Origin: Myxococcales bacterium
Lineage (GTDB): Bacteria > Myxococcota_A > Polyangia > Polyangiales > Polyangiaceae
DNA: 64,000 bases
Assembly: GCA_016712525.1 (NCBI GenBank)
Contig: JADJQX010000001.1
Span: 1,302,001 to 1,366,000 of the forward strand
Reading direction: 5' to 3'
The position numbers were made by a program, and so were the translations under genes. Position 1 is the stretch's first letter; each line of letters opens with the position of its first letter. This document shows, in pieces, positions 27,094 to 35,908 of the stretch. The notes under the pieces were generated by a model that did no database searches, was not told where the DNA came from, and saw only the letters and a list, made by a program, of their open reading frames with translations.

Positions 27094-27851
27094 ATGAAAC
27101 CAGTGCGAAGTGTGGGTAATGTCTCGTCCCTCCATCTCCCGGGCATCGCGGCCGGGCTCAAACAAACGACCGAAGGCGTCACGCTGAGCGCCGAAGAGTC
27201 GAAGCGCCTCAAGAAGTTCTTCGTCGCGGTGAAGCCGCTCGAGCACGAGACGAAGGGGCGCATGCAGGCCGACCTCGCCGAGGCGAAGGTGGGCGCCATC
27301 GACCTGCGGGTCGACCGCAACTGGATCGTCCTGCGCGATCTCACCGAGGCCTACGCTCGGCTCGCGGGCGTGACGGAGCTCGGCGACGAGGCCGCGACGC
27401 TGCTCAAAAGTTCTTCGCCGACATGTCCTTCCTCAGGCGCGACACGGCGGCGCAGGCCGAGCACGGCAAGGCGCTGCTCGTGTGCCTCGAGGAGGAGCCG
27501 ATGTCGAAGGAGCTTCGGGCCATCCTCCGCCCCGCGCTCGCGGTGCAGAAGGTGGAGCACGCGGAGTACGAGGCGGCGGTGCAGGAGAGCCTGGTGACGC
27601 TCGAGCGCGTCTCGGCGCTGGCCCCGCTGCGGCGCGACGCCGCGGACGCGCTGCAGTCGTTCGTTACGCTCGCGGAGGCGATGGCGACGACGAACGAAGA
27701 GATCGCGGCGCTCCCCACGATGCTCGCGCCGGTGGACGCGATCTTGGCGAAGGTGAAGGCGTCGATGGCGAAGGGCGAGGACAAGCGGGACGAGAAGCGC
27801 GGCTCGAAGGCCGACGAGAAGCCCGCGCGGCCCGAGGAGCCGCAAGACTGA
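27094..27851 (+). pseudogene. Frameshifted copy of the duplicated hypothetical gene
   Basis: The ATG at 27094 has AAGGAG upstream, and the first ~104 codons equal those of the intact copy at 40339. In the run CAAAAG near 27406 one A is missing (five As in copy 2). After it the frame runs into a stop at about 27597. The remaining sequence to 27851 still matches copy 2 almost perfectly, so the deletion is very recent or is an assembly error. As read, only the N-terminal ~40 percent of the protein would be made, followed by Arg/Ser-rich nonsense. Confidence 0.85.
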
Positions 27852-27873
27852 CCGTGACGTGACGTGACGTGAG

Positions 27874-27910
27874 AAGAGCCGGGCCTTGGGGCCTGGCTCT
27901 TTGGTTTTTG
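27874..27910 (+). terminator. Rho-independent terminator, copy 1
   Basis: A 12-bp stem AAGAGCCGGGCC / GGCCTGGCTCTT with loop TTGG and one G-T pair, followed by TTGGTTTTT. It lies 23 bp after the gene stop and is preceded by GTGAC repeated in tandem. Identical in copy 2. Confidence 0.8.
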
Positions 27911-28036
27911 TGGGGGCGTCAAGCGTGCCGAGCGCCACCTCGTGGTTCACCACGATGGTCGGCGGGCACCGTACGGGTACCTTACAGAGGTCACCCGAGG
28001 AGCCTGGGCGGCTCGGGTGGTGGGGAGGCCGGAGCT

Positions 28037-28963
28037 ATGCGAAGGAAGGCGATCATCGGACTCGTTGGACTCGCCGTGGCCGTATCCGCAGCGTGTACAT
28101 CGGAGGACCCGATAGGGAGCCCCCTTCCGGCCGGCTCATCTACCCTTGGCGACGCTGGTTCGCCACCGAACGACACGAACTGCGGTGGTCTCTGCGCGAA
28201 CCCGCACGGGAGTACCGCGTGCGTGGGAGGGGTGTGCGTCCCCGCGTGCGCCCCGGGTCACGGCGACTGCGACGGGAAGCCGAACAACGGGTGCGAGACG
28301 GACCTCGCCCTCCCCACCTCGTGCGGGTCATGCAACAGCCAGTGCACGCTGCCCGCCACATGCGAAGCGAGCGGCGGTGGCCACACGTGCCGAACATGTG
28401 AGCAAAAGGGCCTCAAGTCGTGCCCGGTCGCCGCGGGCGCGCAGCAGTGTGTCGACACATCGAGCGACCCGAACAACTGCGGGTCGTGCGGGCTCGTGTG
28501 TCCCGGAGGAACGTGCAAGGGCGGGCACTGCGATTCGTGTACTGTCGTCGTTCCTGCGGGTCAGACCTGGACATGTGCACGCAACGCGCCTTGCAAGGAG
28601 CTAACTTGCCCGAACATGGTGCAAACCCCCGCGAATCGGATCTTCGGCACGTTCTCAGGAACTGTCGCGGGCGACCTGGAGGCCAAGGTCAACGTATTCA
28701 CCATGACAAGCAGCGGCGTGGGGGCCTACGAAGCCTACGGCCCGGATCGCGAGCAGAACTACTTCTGCGGCAGCTCCGCGTCGACGGCGAGTATCTCGTG
28801 TTCCATTCCAAAAAACTCCGTGGAGCCAATGCTGAATCTTCAGGACGGTCAGGTGGATGGGTCGGGAAAGATAATCGTGAGAGTAACCGGAGCGTGCGGA
28901 GCAGACTCGCAGTTCTGTCGCATTCAAGCTGGTGCCAAGCTGATGATACACCACCTCAACTAA
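28037..28963 (+). CDS. Cys-rich lipoprotein
   Basis: 308 residues. GGAG precedes the ATG; lipobox SAAC. The N-terminal half has many cysteines in repeating myxobacterial surface motifs: NCGGLCANPHGS, SCGSCNSQC and NNCGSCGLVCPGG. The C-terminal half (about 170-308) is beta-rich (VVVPAGQTWTC, NRIFGTFSGTVAGDLEAKV) and may be a carbohydrate- or calcium-binding jelly roll. It starts 118 bp after copy 1 of the repeat. Role unknown. Confidence 0.75.
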   Translation: MRRKAIIGLVGLAVAVSAACTSEDPIGSPLPAGSSTLGDAGSPPNDTNCGGLCANPHGSTACVGGVCVPACAPGHGDCDGKPNNGCETDLALPTSCGSCNSQCTLPATCEASGGGHTCRTCEQKGLKSCPVAAGAQQCVDTSSDPNNCGSCGLVCPGGTCKGGHCDSCTVVVPAGQTWTCARNAPCKELTCPNMVQTPANRIFGTFSGTVAGDLEAKVNVFTMTSSGVGAYEAYGPDREQNYFCGSSASTASISCSIPKNSVEPMLNLQDGQVDGSGKIIVRVTGACGADSQFCRIQAGAKLMIHHLN

Positions 28964-29110
28964 CTATGGCAGTTGGGGCAACCGATTGCCGCGCCGTCTC
29001 CGCTGGTTGAAGCGACCGAAGCGAACGCGGTTGAACGGTCCCGGGCTGAACGCACGGCGGGGCACGCCATCCGGTAGACGGGCCCGCCCCTCGCCGCGTA
29101 TGCTCTCTCC

Positions 29111-30436
29111 ATGCGGACGTCCGCAGGGGAAGAACGCGTTGGGCGGACGCTCGGCAAGTACACGCTCCTTCGTGCCATCGGTGAGGGCGGCATGGCCGTC
29201 GTTTACGAAGCCCTGCATCGCAACGGCAACCGCGTCGCGCTCAAGTTGTTGCGCCCGGAGGTCTCCGTCGGGGCAGACGTCCGAGCACGCTTCGTTCGTG
29301 AGGGCTACGCCGCGAACAAGGTACCCCGGGGGGCCGTTCGGATCCTCGACGATGACGAGCGTGACGGCCTCGCGTACCTGGTCATGGAGCTGCTCGACGG
29401 CGTCACGCTTGATGTCTTCGCCCGTGCCGTTCTCGACGAGCAAAGCGGGCGCGGGGACCGACGCCCCGTACCGGCCGCCCTCGCGGTTGCGATAGGAGCT
29501 CACATCCTGGTCACGCTGAGCCTTGCCCACGACGCAGGCGTCGTCCATCGTGATATCAAGCCCGAGAACGTGTTCCTCGAGCGGAGTGGCACCGTCAAGC
29601 TGCTCGACTTCGGCATCGCGCGCGTCGCCATGCCCGGCGAAAAGTCGAGCACCGTGACGGGGCGTGTACTTGGAACTCCGGCATTCGCCTCGCCGGAACA
29701 AGCCTATGGGAGGCGCGCCGAGGTCGACGCGCGGAGCGACATCTACTCCGTCGGAGCAACCCTCTTCACGATTCTTTCGGGCAGGCTGGTTCACGAGGCC
29801 GATTCTCCCGAGGAGGCCCTTATTCTCGCAGCGACGGAGCCGGCTCAGAAGCTTGGTACAGTCACCGATATTCACCCGGCTATCGCGGAGGTCGTGGATC
29901 GAGCCCTACGTCATGAGCGCGATGAGCGCTGGCCCACTGCCGCGGCGATGGGCGCGGCGCTTCGCGAAGCGCACCGTGTCGCCTTCGGTGCCCCGGTGCC
30001 GGATGTCCTCGACTTCGGTTTAGGCTCGAGTGGGCACTGCGAGGCCGAGACCGTCATGCCGTCGCCCCGGCGTCGGCTCGTGGGAGTTGCGGCGGTTGGC
30101 GCCGTCCTCGTAGGGCTTGTCGGCGTCGGTATCCCGCGTTCGAGAGGTCCCGTCGACGGGGGTGAAAGGGCACCCGCAACGGAGATTCACGTTGACGACG
30201 CCGCCGCAGTGCCGGCGGCGGCGCCTGCGCCGTCCCAGGCCGAACCTCCGTCTCACGACGCTCCTCAGCCGGCGCACCTCGAAGCGGCCCGCAGTTCGGG
30301 AGCGGCTCCGAGCGCGCCAGGGCGTTCGCGGTCCGCGCAGCTACCGAAGGCAGTACCGTCCGTGGTGTCGAGCTCTCGCGCCTGTGGGGTCGATATTGAC
30401 GAGGATGGGCGAAAGTGGCCCCGGCGGTGCCCGTGA
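29111..30436 (+). CDS. Hanks-type Ser/Thr protein kinase with membrane anchor
   Basis: A kinase domain lies at about residues 16-290: Gly-loop GEGGMAVV (24-31), Lys45 in VALKLL, catalytic HRDIKPEN (146-153), DFG (166-168), and SPEQ (194-197). One membrane helix at 323-341 puts a ~95-residue Pro/Ala/Ser-rich tail outside the inner membrane, so it can sense envelope signals and phosphorylate cytoplasmic targets. All key catalytic residues are present. It heads a four-gene run in which each next start overlaps or abuts the previous stop. Confidence 0.92.
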   Translation: MRTSAGEERVGRTLGKYTLLRAIGEGGMAVVYEALHRNGNRVALKLLRPEVSVGADVRARFVREGYAANKVPRGAVRILDDDERDGLAYLVMELLDGVTLDVFARAVLDEQSGRGDRRPVPAALAVAIGAHILVTLSLAHDAGVVHRDIKPENVFLERSGTVKLLDFGIARVAMPGEKSSTVTGRVLGTPAFASPEQAYGRRAEVDARSDIYSVGATLFTILSGRLVHEADSPEEALILAATEPAQKLGTVTDIHPAIAEVVDRALRHERDERWPTAAAMGAALREAHRVAFGAPVPDVLDFGLGSSGHCEAETVMPSPRRRLVGVAAVGAVLVGLVGVGIPRSRGPVDGGERAPATEIHVDDAAAVPAAAPAPSQAEPPSHDAPQPAHLEAARSSGAAPSAPGRSRSAQLPKAVPSVVSSSRACGVDIDEDGRKWPRRCP

Positions 30437-31284
30437 GGTCTCACGCGCTCGCGCTCGGGGCAGGGTGCGGGCTCGGCGTGCTCCTCGGGTTCCTTGGGAG
30501 CGCGCTCGCCGAACCGTGCTTGGACTCCAGCGACGAGGCCCGCGCCGCCCTGAAGGCAAGGCACCTCATCGAGGCTCGCGCCAAGCTCAGACTCTGTGCG
30601 GCGAGCGAGTGCGCGCCGGAGGTGAGGACCCTTTGTGATGAACGCTTGGCCGAGGTGACAGAGCGCATTCCGACCGTCATCTTCGACGCCAAGCGGGCGG
30701 ATGGAGACGACCTCTTCGATGTAACGATCACGATTGATGGTGCCCCGCGACCTGACGTCGCGATGGGCGCGGAGGTTGCCCTCGACCCGGGTCCTCACGA
30801 GGTCGTGCTGCGAGATGCGCGCGGATCCACCGTCGAACGGCGCATCGTCGTGATCGAGCGGGAGAAGGCGCGGCGTGAGCACTTCTCCTTCGGTGCGCCG
30901 GAGCTGCGTTCGCGAGCCGCACCGGAAGTGGAGCGCGTCAAGGTCGAGGTCCCTGTCGTGTATGCCGTTCCGCGGAGCGTCGTGGTGGCCCAGGGGGCTG
31001 GGCTCTTCGCGCTCGGGGGCGCCACGATCGCCGCACTCGTGGGGACGAGCTTCGGGGTCCTCGCGGTCACGCGCAACGACGCGGCGAACTGTGACACCGC
31101 GAACGTGTGCGAGTCGCCGGGGGCACGGTCCGAGGCGCGTGTGGCAGCCACGGTGTCGACTGTGACACTTTTGTCGGCGCTAGGGCTGGGGGCGATCGGT
31201 GTAACGCTGCTCGTGTGGCCCAAGGCGCCGCCTCGCCCCACGCGGCTAAGCGTCACTCCGCTCGGGGTCGTAGGTAGGTTCTGA
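30433..31284 (+). CDS. PEGA-like membrane protein, kinase partner
   Basis: 283 residues. The GTG at 30433 overlaps the kinase stop as GTGA and gives a signal peptide (about residues 1-26, ending SALAEP). Residues 30-85 are TPR-like with disulfides (CLDSSDEARAALKARHL, CAASECAPEVRTLC). Residues ~90-140 form a PEGA-type beta domain (FDVTITIDGAP, ALDPGPHEVVLRDARG). Two C-terminal helices (about 180-205 and 238-258) anchor it. Such proteins are frequent next to myxobacterial kinases and may present cell-wall or lipoprotein ligands; that role is inferred. Confidence 0.8.
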   Translation: MRSHALALGAGCGLGVLLGFLGSALAEPCLDSSDEARAALKARHLIEARAKLRLCAASECAPEVRTLCDERLAEVTERIPTVIFDAKRADGDDLFDVTITIDGAPRPDVAMGAEVALDPGPHEVVLRDARGSTVERRIVVIEREKARREHFSFGAPELRSRAAPEVERVKVEVPVVYAVPRSVVVAQGAGLFALGGATIAALVGTSFGVLAVTRNDAANCDTANVCESPGARSEARVAATVSTVTLLSALGLGAIGVTLLVWPKAPPRPTRLSVTPLGVVGRF

Positions 31285-32279
31285 TGGGAGCGGAAGCAAC
31301 GTGGACCCGGACCTTTGGAGCCAGCCTGTTTGCGTGCGCGCTCGGTGTGTCCGGGTGCGCGTGGATCCTTGGCGGACTTGGGGAGGCCATCGATCGTCCT
31401 GACGCCGCGTCGGCTCCCAGTTTGGGGGAGGCTGGTTGGGACGGCGCTCCGTCATGTCCCGGCGCGTTGCCGGGATATCCGTATCGCCGCGCCTTCGTCC
31501 TCGACGGGACCGACGCCTCCGTAGCGGACTACACGGTCCAGATCGCACTACCCTCGGACCAACTCGTGGCCGAAGGCAAGGTTCAGCCGACGGGAGCCGA
31601 CTACCGATTCACCGACGAAGAAGGTCGACCTTTGCCGTTTTGGGTCGACGGTGAGGCAGATGGCGGCCCTCGCCAAGCGCTCGTCCGGATGCACATCCAG
31701 CCGGGGGCACGCGGATGGGTCCACTACGGTAACGCGTCGGCGGCGATCGGGGCACAGCGAATGGACGTCTTCGCCCCGGGAATCATCGATGATCCAACGT
31801 TCCGGCGCACCGACGGGTGGTGGGTGCAGTTCACGGAGGACCCTGCCGATCGCGTCCCCGCGGAGTGGAGTGTCGGCTACGAGGACGAGGGCGTGCGCTT
31901 CAAAGTCGCGAGGAGCTCAGGCAACAATGGCGCGAGCGTCGTCGCGTGTCAGACCGTCACGTTCCCAGGAGGGTCACGCTACCGAGTCGTCTTCGATACG
32001 GTGTTCGCGCGCGAGGGCGAAGGCGCGGTCTGGGTCTGGGTTTCCGGGCTCGACCGCCTCTCGGTGTGGGCCCACAGTGTCGTGGAGGGCAACGTCACGA
32101 TGAACGCACGGGATGAAGAGACCATCACGTTTGACTCCGGGACTCGGGTGATGTGCCTTGGTGCAGGGGTCACGACCGGTGGAAGCGTGAATGCACGGTT
32201 CTCGCGGATCCGCGCGCGCCGCGTCGTGACGAACGAGCCTCGAGCATCGGTGGGACGTGAGGAGACGTCGTGCCCATGA
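31284..32279 (+). CDS. DUF2341-domain lipoprotein
   Basis: 331 residues. Its ATG shares one base with the preceding TGA. Lipobox VSGC. From about residue 60 it follows the DUF2341 pattern: PYRRAFVLDG, YTVQIALPSDQLVAEGKVQP, DYRFTDEEGRPLPFWVDGE, and RMHIQPGARGWVHYGNASA. A second beta domain (about 180-320) resembles a concanavalin-type jelly roll. DUF2341 often accompanies surface glycan-binding proteins. Its coupling to the kinase suggests a surface sensor or output of that pathway. Confidence 0.82.
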   Translation: MGAEATWTRTFGASLFACALGVSGCAWILGGLGEAIDRPDAASAPSLGEAGWDGAPSCPGALPGYPYRRAFVLDGTDASVADYTVQIALPSDQLVAEGKVQPTGADYRFTDEEGRPLPFWVDGEADGGPRQALVRMHIQPGARGWVHYGNASAAIGAQRMDVFAPGIIDDPTFRRTDGWWVQFTEDPADRVPAEWSVGYEDEGVRFKVARSSGNNGASVVACQTVTFPGGSRYRVVFDTVFAREGEGAVWVWVSGLDRLSVWAHSVVEGNVTMNARDEETITFDSGTRVMCLGAGVTTGGSVNARFSRIRARRVVTNEPRASVGREETSCP

Positions 32280-33235
32280 AGCGACTCGGGGTGGTTCTCG
32301 TCGTCGTGTCGGTGTCGGCGTGCGAGGCCTTCCTCGGGGGGCTGCCGGAAGGGGAACCCGCCGCGAGAAACGTTGCCGACGGTCCCTCTGACGCGAGGGC
32401 GGCCTCCCCGCCTCGCGAACCAGGGTGTACGGGGTGGCTCCCCGGTTCACGATACCGGCGTCGCCTCATCGTGCGTGCCCCTGAGGTCGTCCGTAGGTAC
32501 CCGGTCCGGTTCTCGCTGGATACGCTCCGACTTCGGCGGGAAGGAAAGGTGAACGAGGTGGAGCCTGGGCTCTTGTTGGTGGATGCTTCTGGAAAACCCG
32601 TGCCATACGTGTTCGACGGCCCAAGTTTCGCGGATGCCGCCGCGCTGTATGCGGCGATCGACGTGTCGGGGGGAGACCAAGAACTCTACCTTTACTATGG
32701 CGGGCTTGGGCGCGGGCTTCCGAGTGCACAGGAGGACGTGTTCGTTCCCGGCATCGTCTTCGATGGATCGTTCGCCGACCCTTCGGCAAGGGCATGGTCC
32801 CCGCTGCCCGCCCCTCGTGGCCTCGGCTACGAAATCCGCATCGATGGAGGCCGTGCGCGTTTTACCATGTTGGGAAAGGGCAGCGAAAGCGACCACTCTG
32901 TCGGGCTTTGCCAGTTTACGAGTTTTCCCCCAGGCCTCGAATACTCAATCGTCTACGACGCAGGCTTCGTCAGCGCGCCCCGCCACTTCCGCGTGACGAC
33001 CCAGGGCGTCGGAGGCGCCCCCGTTCCATCGGCCTTCGAAGGCCCGGTCCAGCAGTCCGTCCGCGCGGGGCCCATTCGTCCTGGAGACGCGCTTCTGTGC
33101 TTCATGGTCGACAGGCTCTCGATCGATACGGTGGTAGACTTCTGGATCGACAACGTTCGCGTCATTCCCTGGGTCCGAAACGAGCCTAGCGTCGTCGCTG
33201 TAGGCCCCGAGGAGCGGTGCGATGGCGGGCCGTGA
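32270..33235 (+). CDS. DUF2341-like lipoprotein, second copy
   Basis: 321 residues, paralogous to the preceding protein. The GTG at 32270 has GAGGAG five bases upstream; an ATG at 32276 would overlap the previous stop as ATGA and differs by two residues only. Lipobox VSAC. It keeps the order YRRRLIVRAP, YPVRFSLDTLRLRREGKV, LYLYYGGLG and a C-terminal jelly-roll-like half. The two proteins are quite diverged, so they are an old duplication. Its stop lies one base from the stop of the convergent LuxR gene. Confidence 0.8.
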   Translation: MPMKRLGVVLVVVSVSACEAFLGGLPEGEPAARNVADGPSDARAASPPREPGCTGWLPGSRYRRRLIVRAPEVVRRYPVRFSLDTLRLRREGKVNEVEPGLLLVDASGKPVPYVFDGPSFADAAALYAAIDVSGGDQELYLYYGGLGRGLPSAQEDVFVPGIVFDGSFADPSARAWSPLPAPRGLGYEIRIDGGRARFTMLGKGSESDHSVGLCQFTSFPPGLEYSIVYDAGFVSAPRHFRVTTQGVGGAPVPSAFEGPVQQSVRAGPIRPGDALLCFMVDRLSIDTVVDFWIDNVRVIPWVRNEPSVVAVGPEERCDGGP

Positions 33236-33236
33236 G

Positions 33237-33779
33237 CTACCGCCGCACGAGATGCGCGAGCAACGCCCCACGTCCGTCGAGGCCGGACCTGCGAAAAACC
33301 GCGGTGAGATGGGTCTCCACCGTCCGCTCCGTGCAGTCGAGGGTGACGGCGATTTCCTTGTTCGACATGCCACGAGCGACCAGCATGACGACCTCGGTCT
33401 GCCGCGGCGTAAGCTCCCACAACCGCGCCGTCTGGCAGACGAGCTCTTCGGTCGAGGTCGTCTCACCGAAGATGATCAGGTAGTACGTCGGCCGTCCTTC
33501 CACACGCAGAGGTGTTACAAGGGCGGCGAGCGTCGCGTCGGGCTCTCCGAGCGTCGCGATGGCGCGTTTGAATAGTGACCTTCGGCGGGATTCTGACGGC
33601 GCGACGACCTTCGCCCCCCGCGTGTTAGCGTGCAGCATCGTCCCGGATTGGGACACGATGAAAGCGGGGAACGAGACCTGCTCGAGGGCCGCAGCAAGGG
33701 CGACCTTCGCGAGGGGGCCCTCGCCGAGCAGGCGCGCGAAGGTCAAAGCCGAGGGCGTGGTTGGAAGGTCACGAGACAT
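33237..33779 (-). CDS. LuxR-type regulator with PAS-like N-terminus
   Basis: 180 residues. The C-terminal LuxR helix-turn-helix (about 122-178) reads LTPRQTEVVMLVARGMSNKEIA and CTERTVETHLTAVFRR. The N-terminal ~110 residues resemble a PAS fold (FPAFIVSQSGTMLHANTRGA) with no receiver Asp, so it is not a classical response regulator. Its start lies inside the end of the kinase gene (11-bp overlap). The pair therefore probably forms a kinase-to-transcription module, with the LuxR protein a candidate substrate. Confidence 0.87.
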   Translation of the reverse strand: MSRDLPTTPSALTFARLLGEGPLAKVALAAALEQVSFPAFIVSQSGTMLHANTRGAKVVAPSESRRRSLFKRAIATLGEPDATLAALVTPLRVEGRPTYYLIIFGETTSTEELVCQTARLWELTPRQTEVVMLVARGMSNKEIAVTLDCTERTVETHLTAVFRRSGLDGRGALLAHLVRR

Positions 33780-34656
33780 TGGTCATCTCAGGGAGCCCAT
33801 GAATGGCGGTCAGTATGGCACCATGCATCGCGCGTGCGTCGGCGAACCTGTCGTCGCGCCGAAAGCAGAGCGCCTTGTCGACGATCCGGACGATCGCCTC
33901 GGGAGCAAGCGGGGCACGGGTTCGGAGAGACGGTGCAGGGCGAGTCGCTGCAAGCACCAACCGTTCCATCGGGTTCGCTGCGTCGTGAACGAAGCTCCCC
34001 GTGAGCAAGGTGTAGAGGAGGGCCCCGACCGAGTACACATCTGCCCGGGCGTCGACCCTCTTCGCCGCGCCGCGGGCTTGCTCCGGGGCAGCGAATTCGG
34101 CCGTGCCAAGGGCATCCCCCGTTGGGGTAACGCGTGGCGAGGATAGAAGTCGCGCCAGGCCGAAGTCGAGCAATCGTACCCGCGAGGGTTGCTCCAGGAA
34201 CACGTTCGCGGGCTTGATGTCGCGGTGGATGATGTTCTTCGTGTGGGCGGCCGCCAGGATCTCTAGCGTTGCCGTAATGATGTCGAGCGCCCGCCGCGTA
34301 GGAAACGGCACATCGGAGCGTCGCCACGCCTCCTCGAGAGTGCAGCCCTCGAGCAGCTCCATTGCCAGGAATGGCGTACCCGATTCGTCGGCACCGTGAC
34401 GCAGTATGTGCACCGCGCCCGGGTGCTCGACCGCGTTGGCGGCGTAGCTCTCACGCAGGAATCGCTCGCGGGTGGCGAGATCCAGGGCGAGGTCGTGGTG
34501 GAGAACCTTGAGGGCCACGTCTTCCCCGCTAGGGCTCCGCGCGCGGTAAACGCAAGCCGCTCCGCCGATCCCCAGAATGGATGCAAGCTCGTATCCAGCG
34601 AGGGAGGTCGAGAGCCGTGCCTCAGCCTGGGCACGTACGTGCTCGGAGAGCAGCAT
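33769..34656 (-). CDS. Soluble Hanks-type Ser/Thr kinase
   Basis: 295 residues, almost only a kinase domain: GIGGAACV (29-36), Lys50 in VALKVL, HRDIKPAN (144-151), DFG (164-166), and FAAPEQ near 188. No membrane helix, so it acts in the cytoplasm. It belongs to the same subfamily as the kinase at 29111 (shared RE-YAAN and MELL-G-TL segments). The ATG at 34656 is chosen because homology begins soon after; there is no strong ribosome site. It overlaps the LuxR gene by 11 bp. Confidence 0.9.
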   Translation of the reverse strand: MLLSEHVRAQAEARLSTSLAGYELASILGIGGAACVYRARSPSGEDVALKVLHHDLALDLATRERFLRESYAANAVEHPGAVHILRHGADESGTPFLAMELLEGCTLEEAWRRSDVPFPTRRALDIITATLEILAAAHTKNIIHRDIKPANVFLEQPSRVRLLDFGLARLLSSPRVTPTGDALGTAEFAAPEQARGAAKRVDARADVYSVGALLYTLLTGSFVHDAANPMERLVLAATRPAPSLRTRAPLAPEAIVRIVDKALCFRRDDRFADARAMHGAILTAIHGLPEMTNVS

Positions 34657-34839
34657 CAAGGCAGAGTAGCAGGGACTGTTCCGGCTCGCGGCCTGGAACG
34701 GCATGGGAGCGAGGGGCACAGGCGACCGCGCGGTCACAGGTCGCACGCCACCGCAACCGCGGGGCGGCGCGGGGCCGGTTGGGGCGTCCCGATCCGATTC
34801 TGCTTGTCGCCCACCCCGCGGGTGTTCGATCCTCGCCGC

Positions 34840-35691
34840 ATGTTCCCTGGGGCGCGCGCGTGGGCAGGAACTGTTGGCGTCTTCATGATGGCTGCGGGTG
34901 GATGGCTCGCCTGTGATTCGCGAGCCGGCGTAGCCCGCGACGTGGAGCCGGTAGAGGCGTCGGCCGCCGACGCGAATCCGATCCCGGCTCCACCGGACGC
35001 CTCGGGGCCAGCGGATGCCTCGGCGAGCGATGCCAGACCTCTCGATGGGTCGGCCGACGTCGCGCCCCCCGCGATCCATCGTGTCGTCGGGCACGTCGAC
35101 TACGGTGGCGACGTGGCCGGGGCCACGGTGACCCTCCTCGCGCCGTTCACGATGACGACGCAGACCGATGCGAAGGGCGACTTCGAGCTCTTCCTCCCCG
35201 AAGGTCGTACGGCCATCGTCAAGGTGGTTCCGCCCTCGGGCTCCGTGGCGCTACCGATGATCCGAGGCTTCGTCGTTCGCCCGAACGCGCGGTTCCGGCA
35301 GTACTATCTCGTCGGGCAGGACGAACGCATGGCGGCGCAAGCCCTTGGCGTCACGGTCGACCCGACGAAGGCGATCGTGGAGGTCGACTTTCGGAACGCG
35401 GCCTCCGGCGGATACTCGGCGACGCTCAGGAATGGCCTGGACGTACTCGTCCCCGGGTTCGGCATAGCCGTCGCGTCGAACGGTACACCCACATTGTCGA
35501 CCTCGACGGTCGCGGGCGGCGGCGGAAGCACCCTCTTCTTGGGGAACCTAACCCCCGCGACCTTTTCGGTCACCCCCAGCTCCCCCGGGGACGCGGGCGC
35601 CTGTCAGCCTTGCGATGCGACGGAGCTCCCGATGGAACCCGGCGTCGTGACGTGGGTCGACTTCGAGTGCGGCGCAGCAGCCTGCCAGTAG
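34840..35691 (+). CDS. Lipoprotein with carboxypeptidase-regulatory-like domain
   Basis: 283 residues. Lipobox WLAC, then a ~45-residue Asp/Ala/Ser/Pro linker. Residues ~75-130 match the carboxypeptidase-regulatory-like (CarboxypepD_reg) beta-sandwich: HRVVGHVDYGGDVAGATVTL and then TQTDAKGDFELFLPEG. The second half is beta-rich and ends with CQPCD and CGAAACQ. It is divergent from the soluble kinase. Probably a surface adhesin or structural protein. Confidence 0.78.
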   Translation: MFPGARAWAGTVGVFMMAAGGWLACDSRAGVARDVEPVEASAADANPIPAPPDASGPADASASDARPLDGSADVAPPAIHRVVGHVDYGGDVAGATVTLLAPFTMTTQTDAKGDFELFLPEGRTAIVKVVPPSGSVALPMIRGFVVRPNARFRQYYLVGQDERMAAQALGVTVDPTKAIVEVDFRNAASGGYSATLRNGLDVLVPGFGIAVASNGTPTLSTSTVAGGGGSTLFLGNLTPATFSVTPSSPGDAGACQPCDATELPMEPGVVTWVDFECGAAACQ

Positions 35692-35908
35692 GTGGCAGGG
35701 CGGTCGATACCGCATGGGTGAAACCCGGGAAATCCTCACATCCCCGTCGGTCGCGCTCGGGATTCCCTGCCGATCCCCGTCGGTCTGCCACTTCGAGGGG
35801 GCGAATCGAAGCGCAGGCTCGAATGATCCGAGTCGCGCTCGGAAGGCTTTCCGCGCACCTGAAGCGCCTTGCGTGCCCTCGTCGACCGAGTTCTGGGGTC
35901 ATCTGGCC

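Larger units (their letters stand above)
26685..27918 (+). repeat. Direct repeat unit, copy 1 (1.23 kb)
   Basis: This 1,234-bp segment matches 39930-41164 with about five substitutions (near 26732, 26949, 26971, 26993 and 27716) and one single-base deletion near 27408. The unit is a ~410-bp upstream region, one gene and its terminator. Both copies point right. No transposase, terminal inverted repeat or target duplication is visible at the edges. The edge falls 8 bp after the terminator's T-rich tail. This looks like a recent duplication or a copy of a dispersed gene cassette. Confidence 0.95.

Noticed and set aside
26685..27918. Insertion sequence
   Set aside because: No transposase motif, terminal inverted repeat or flanking target duplication in either copy.
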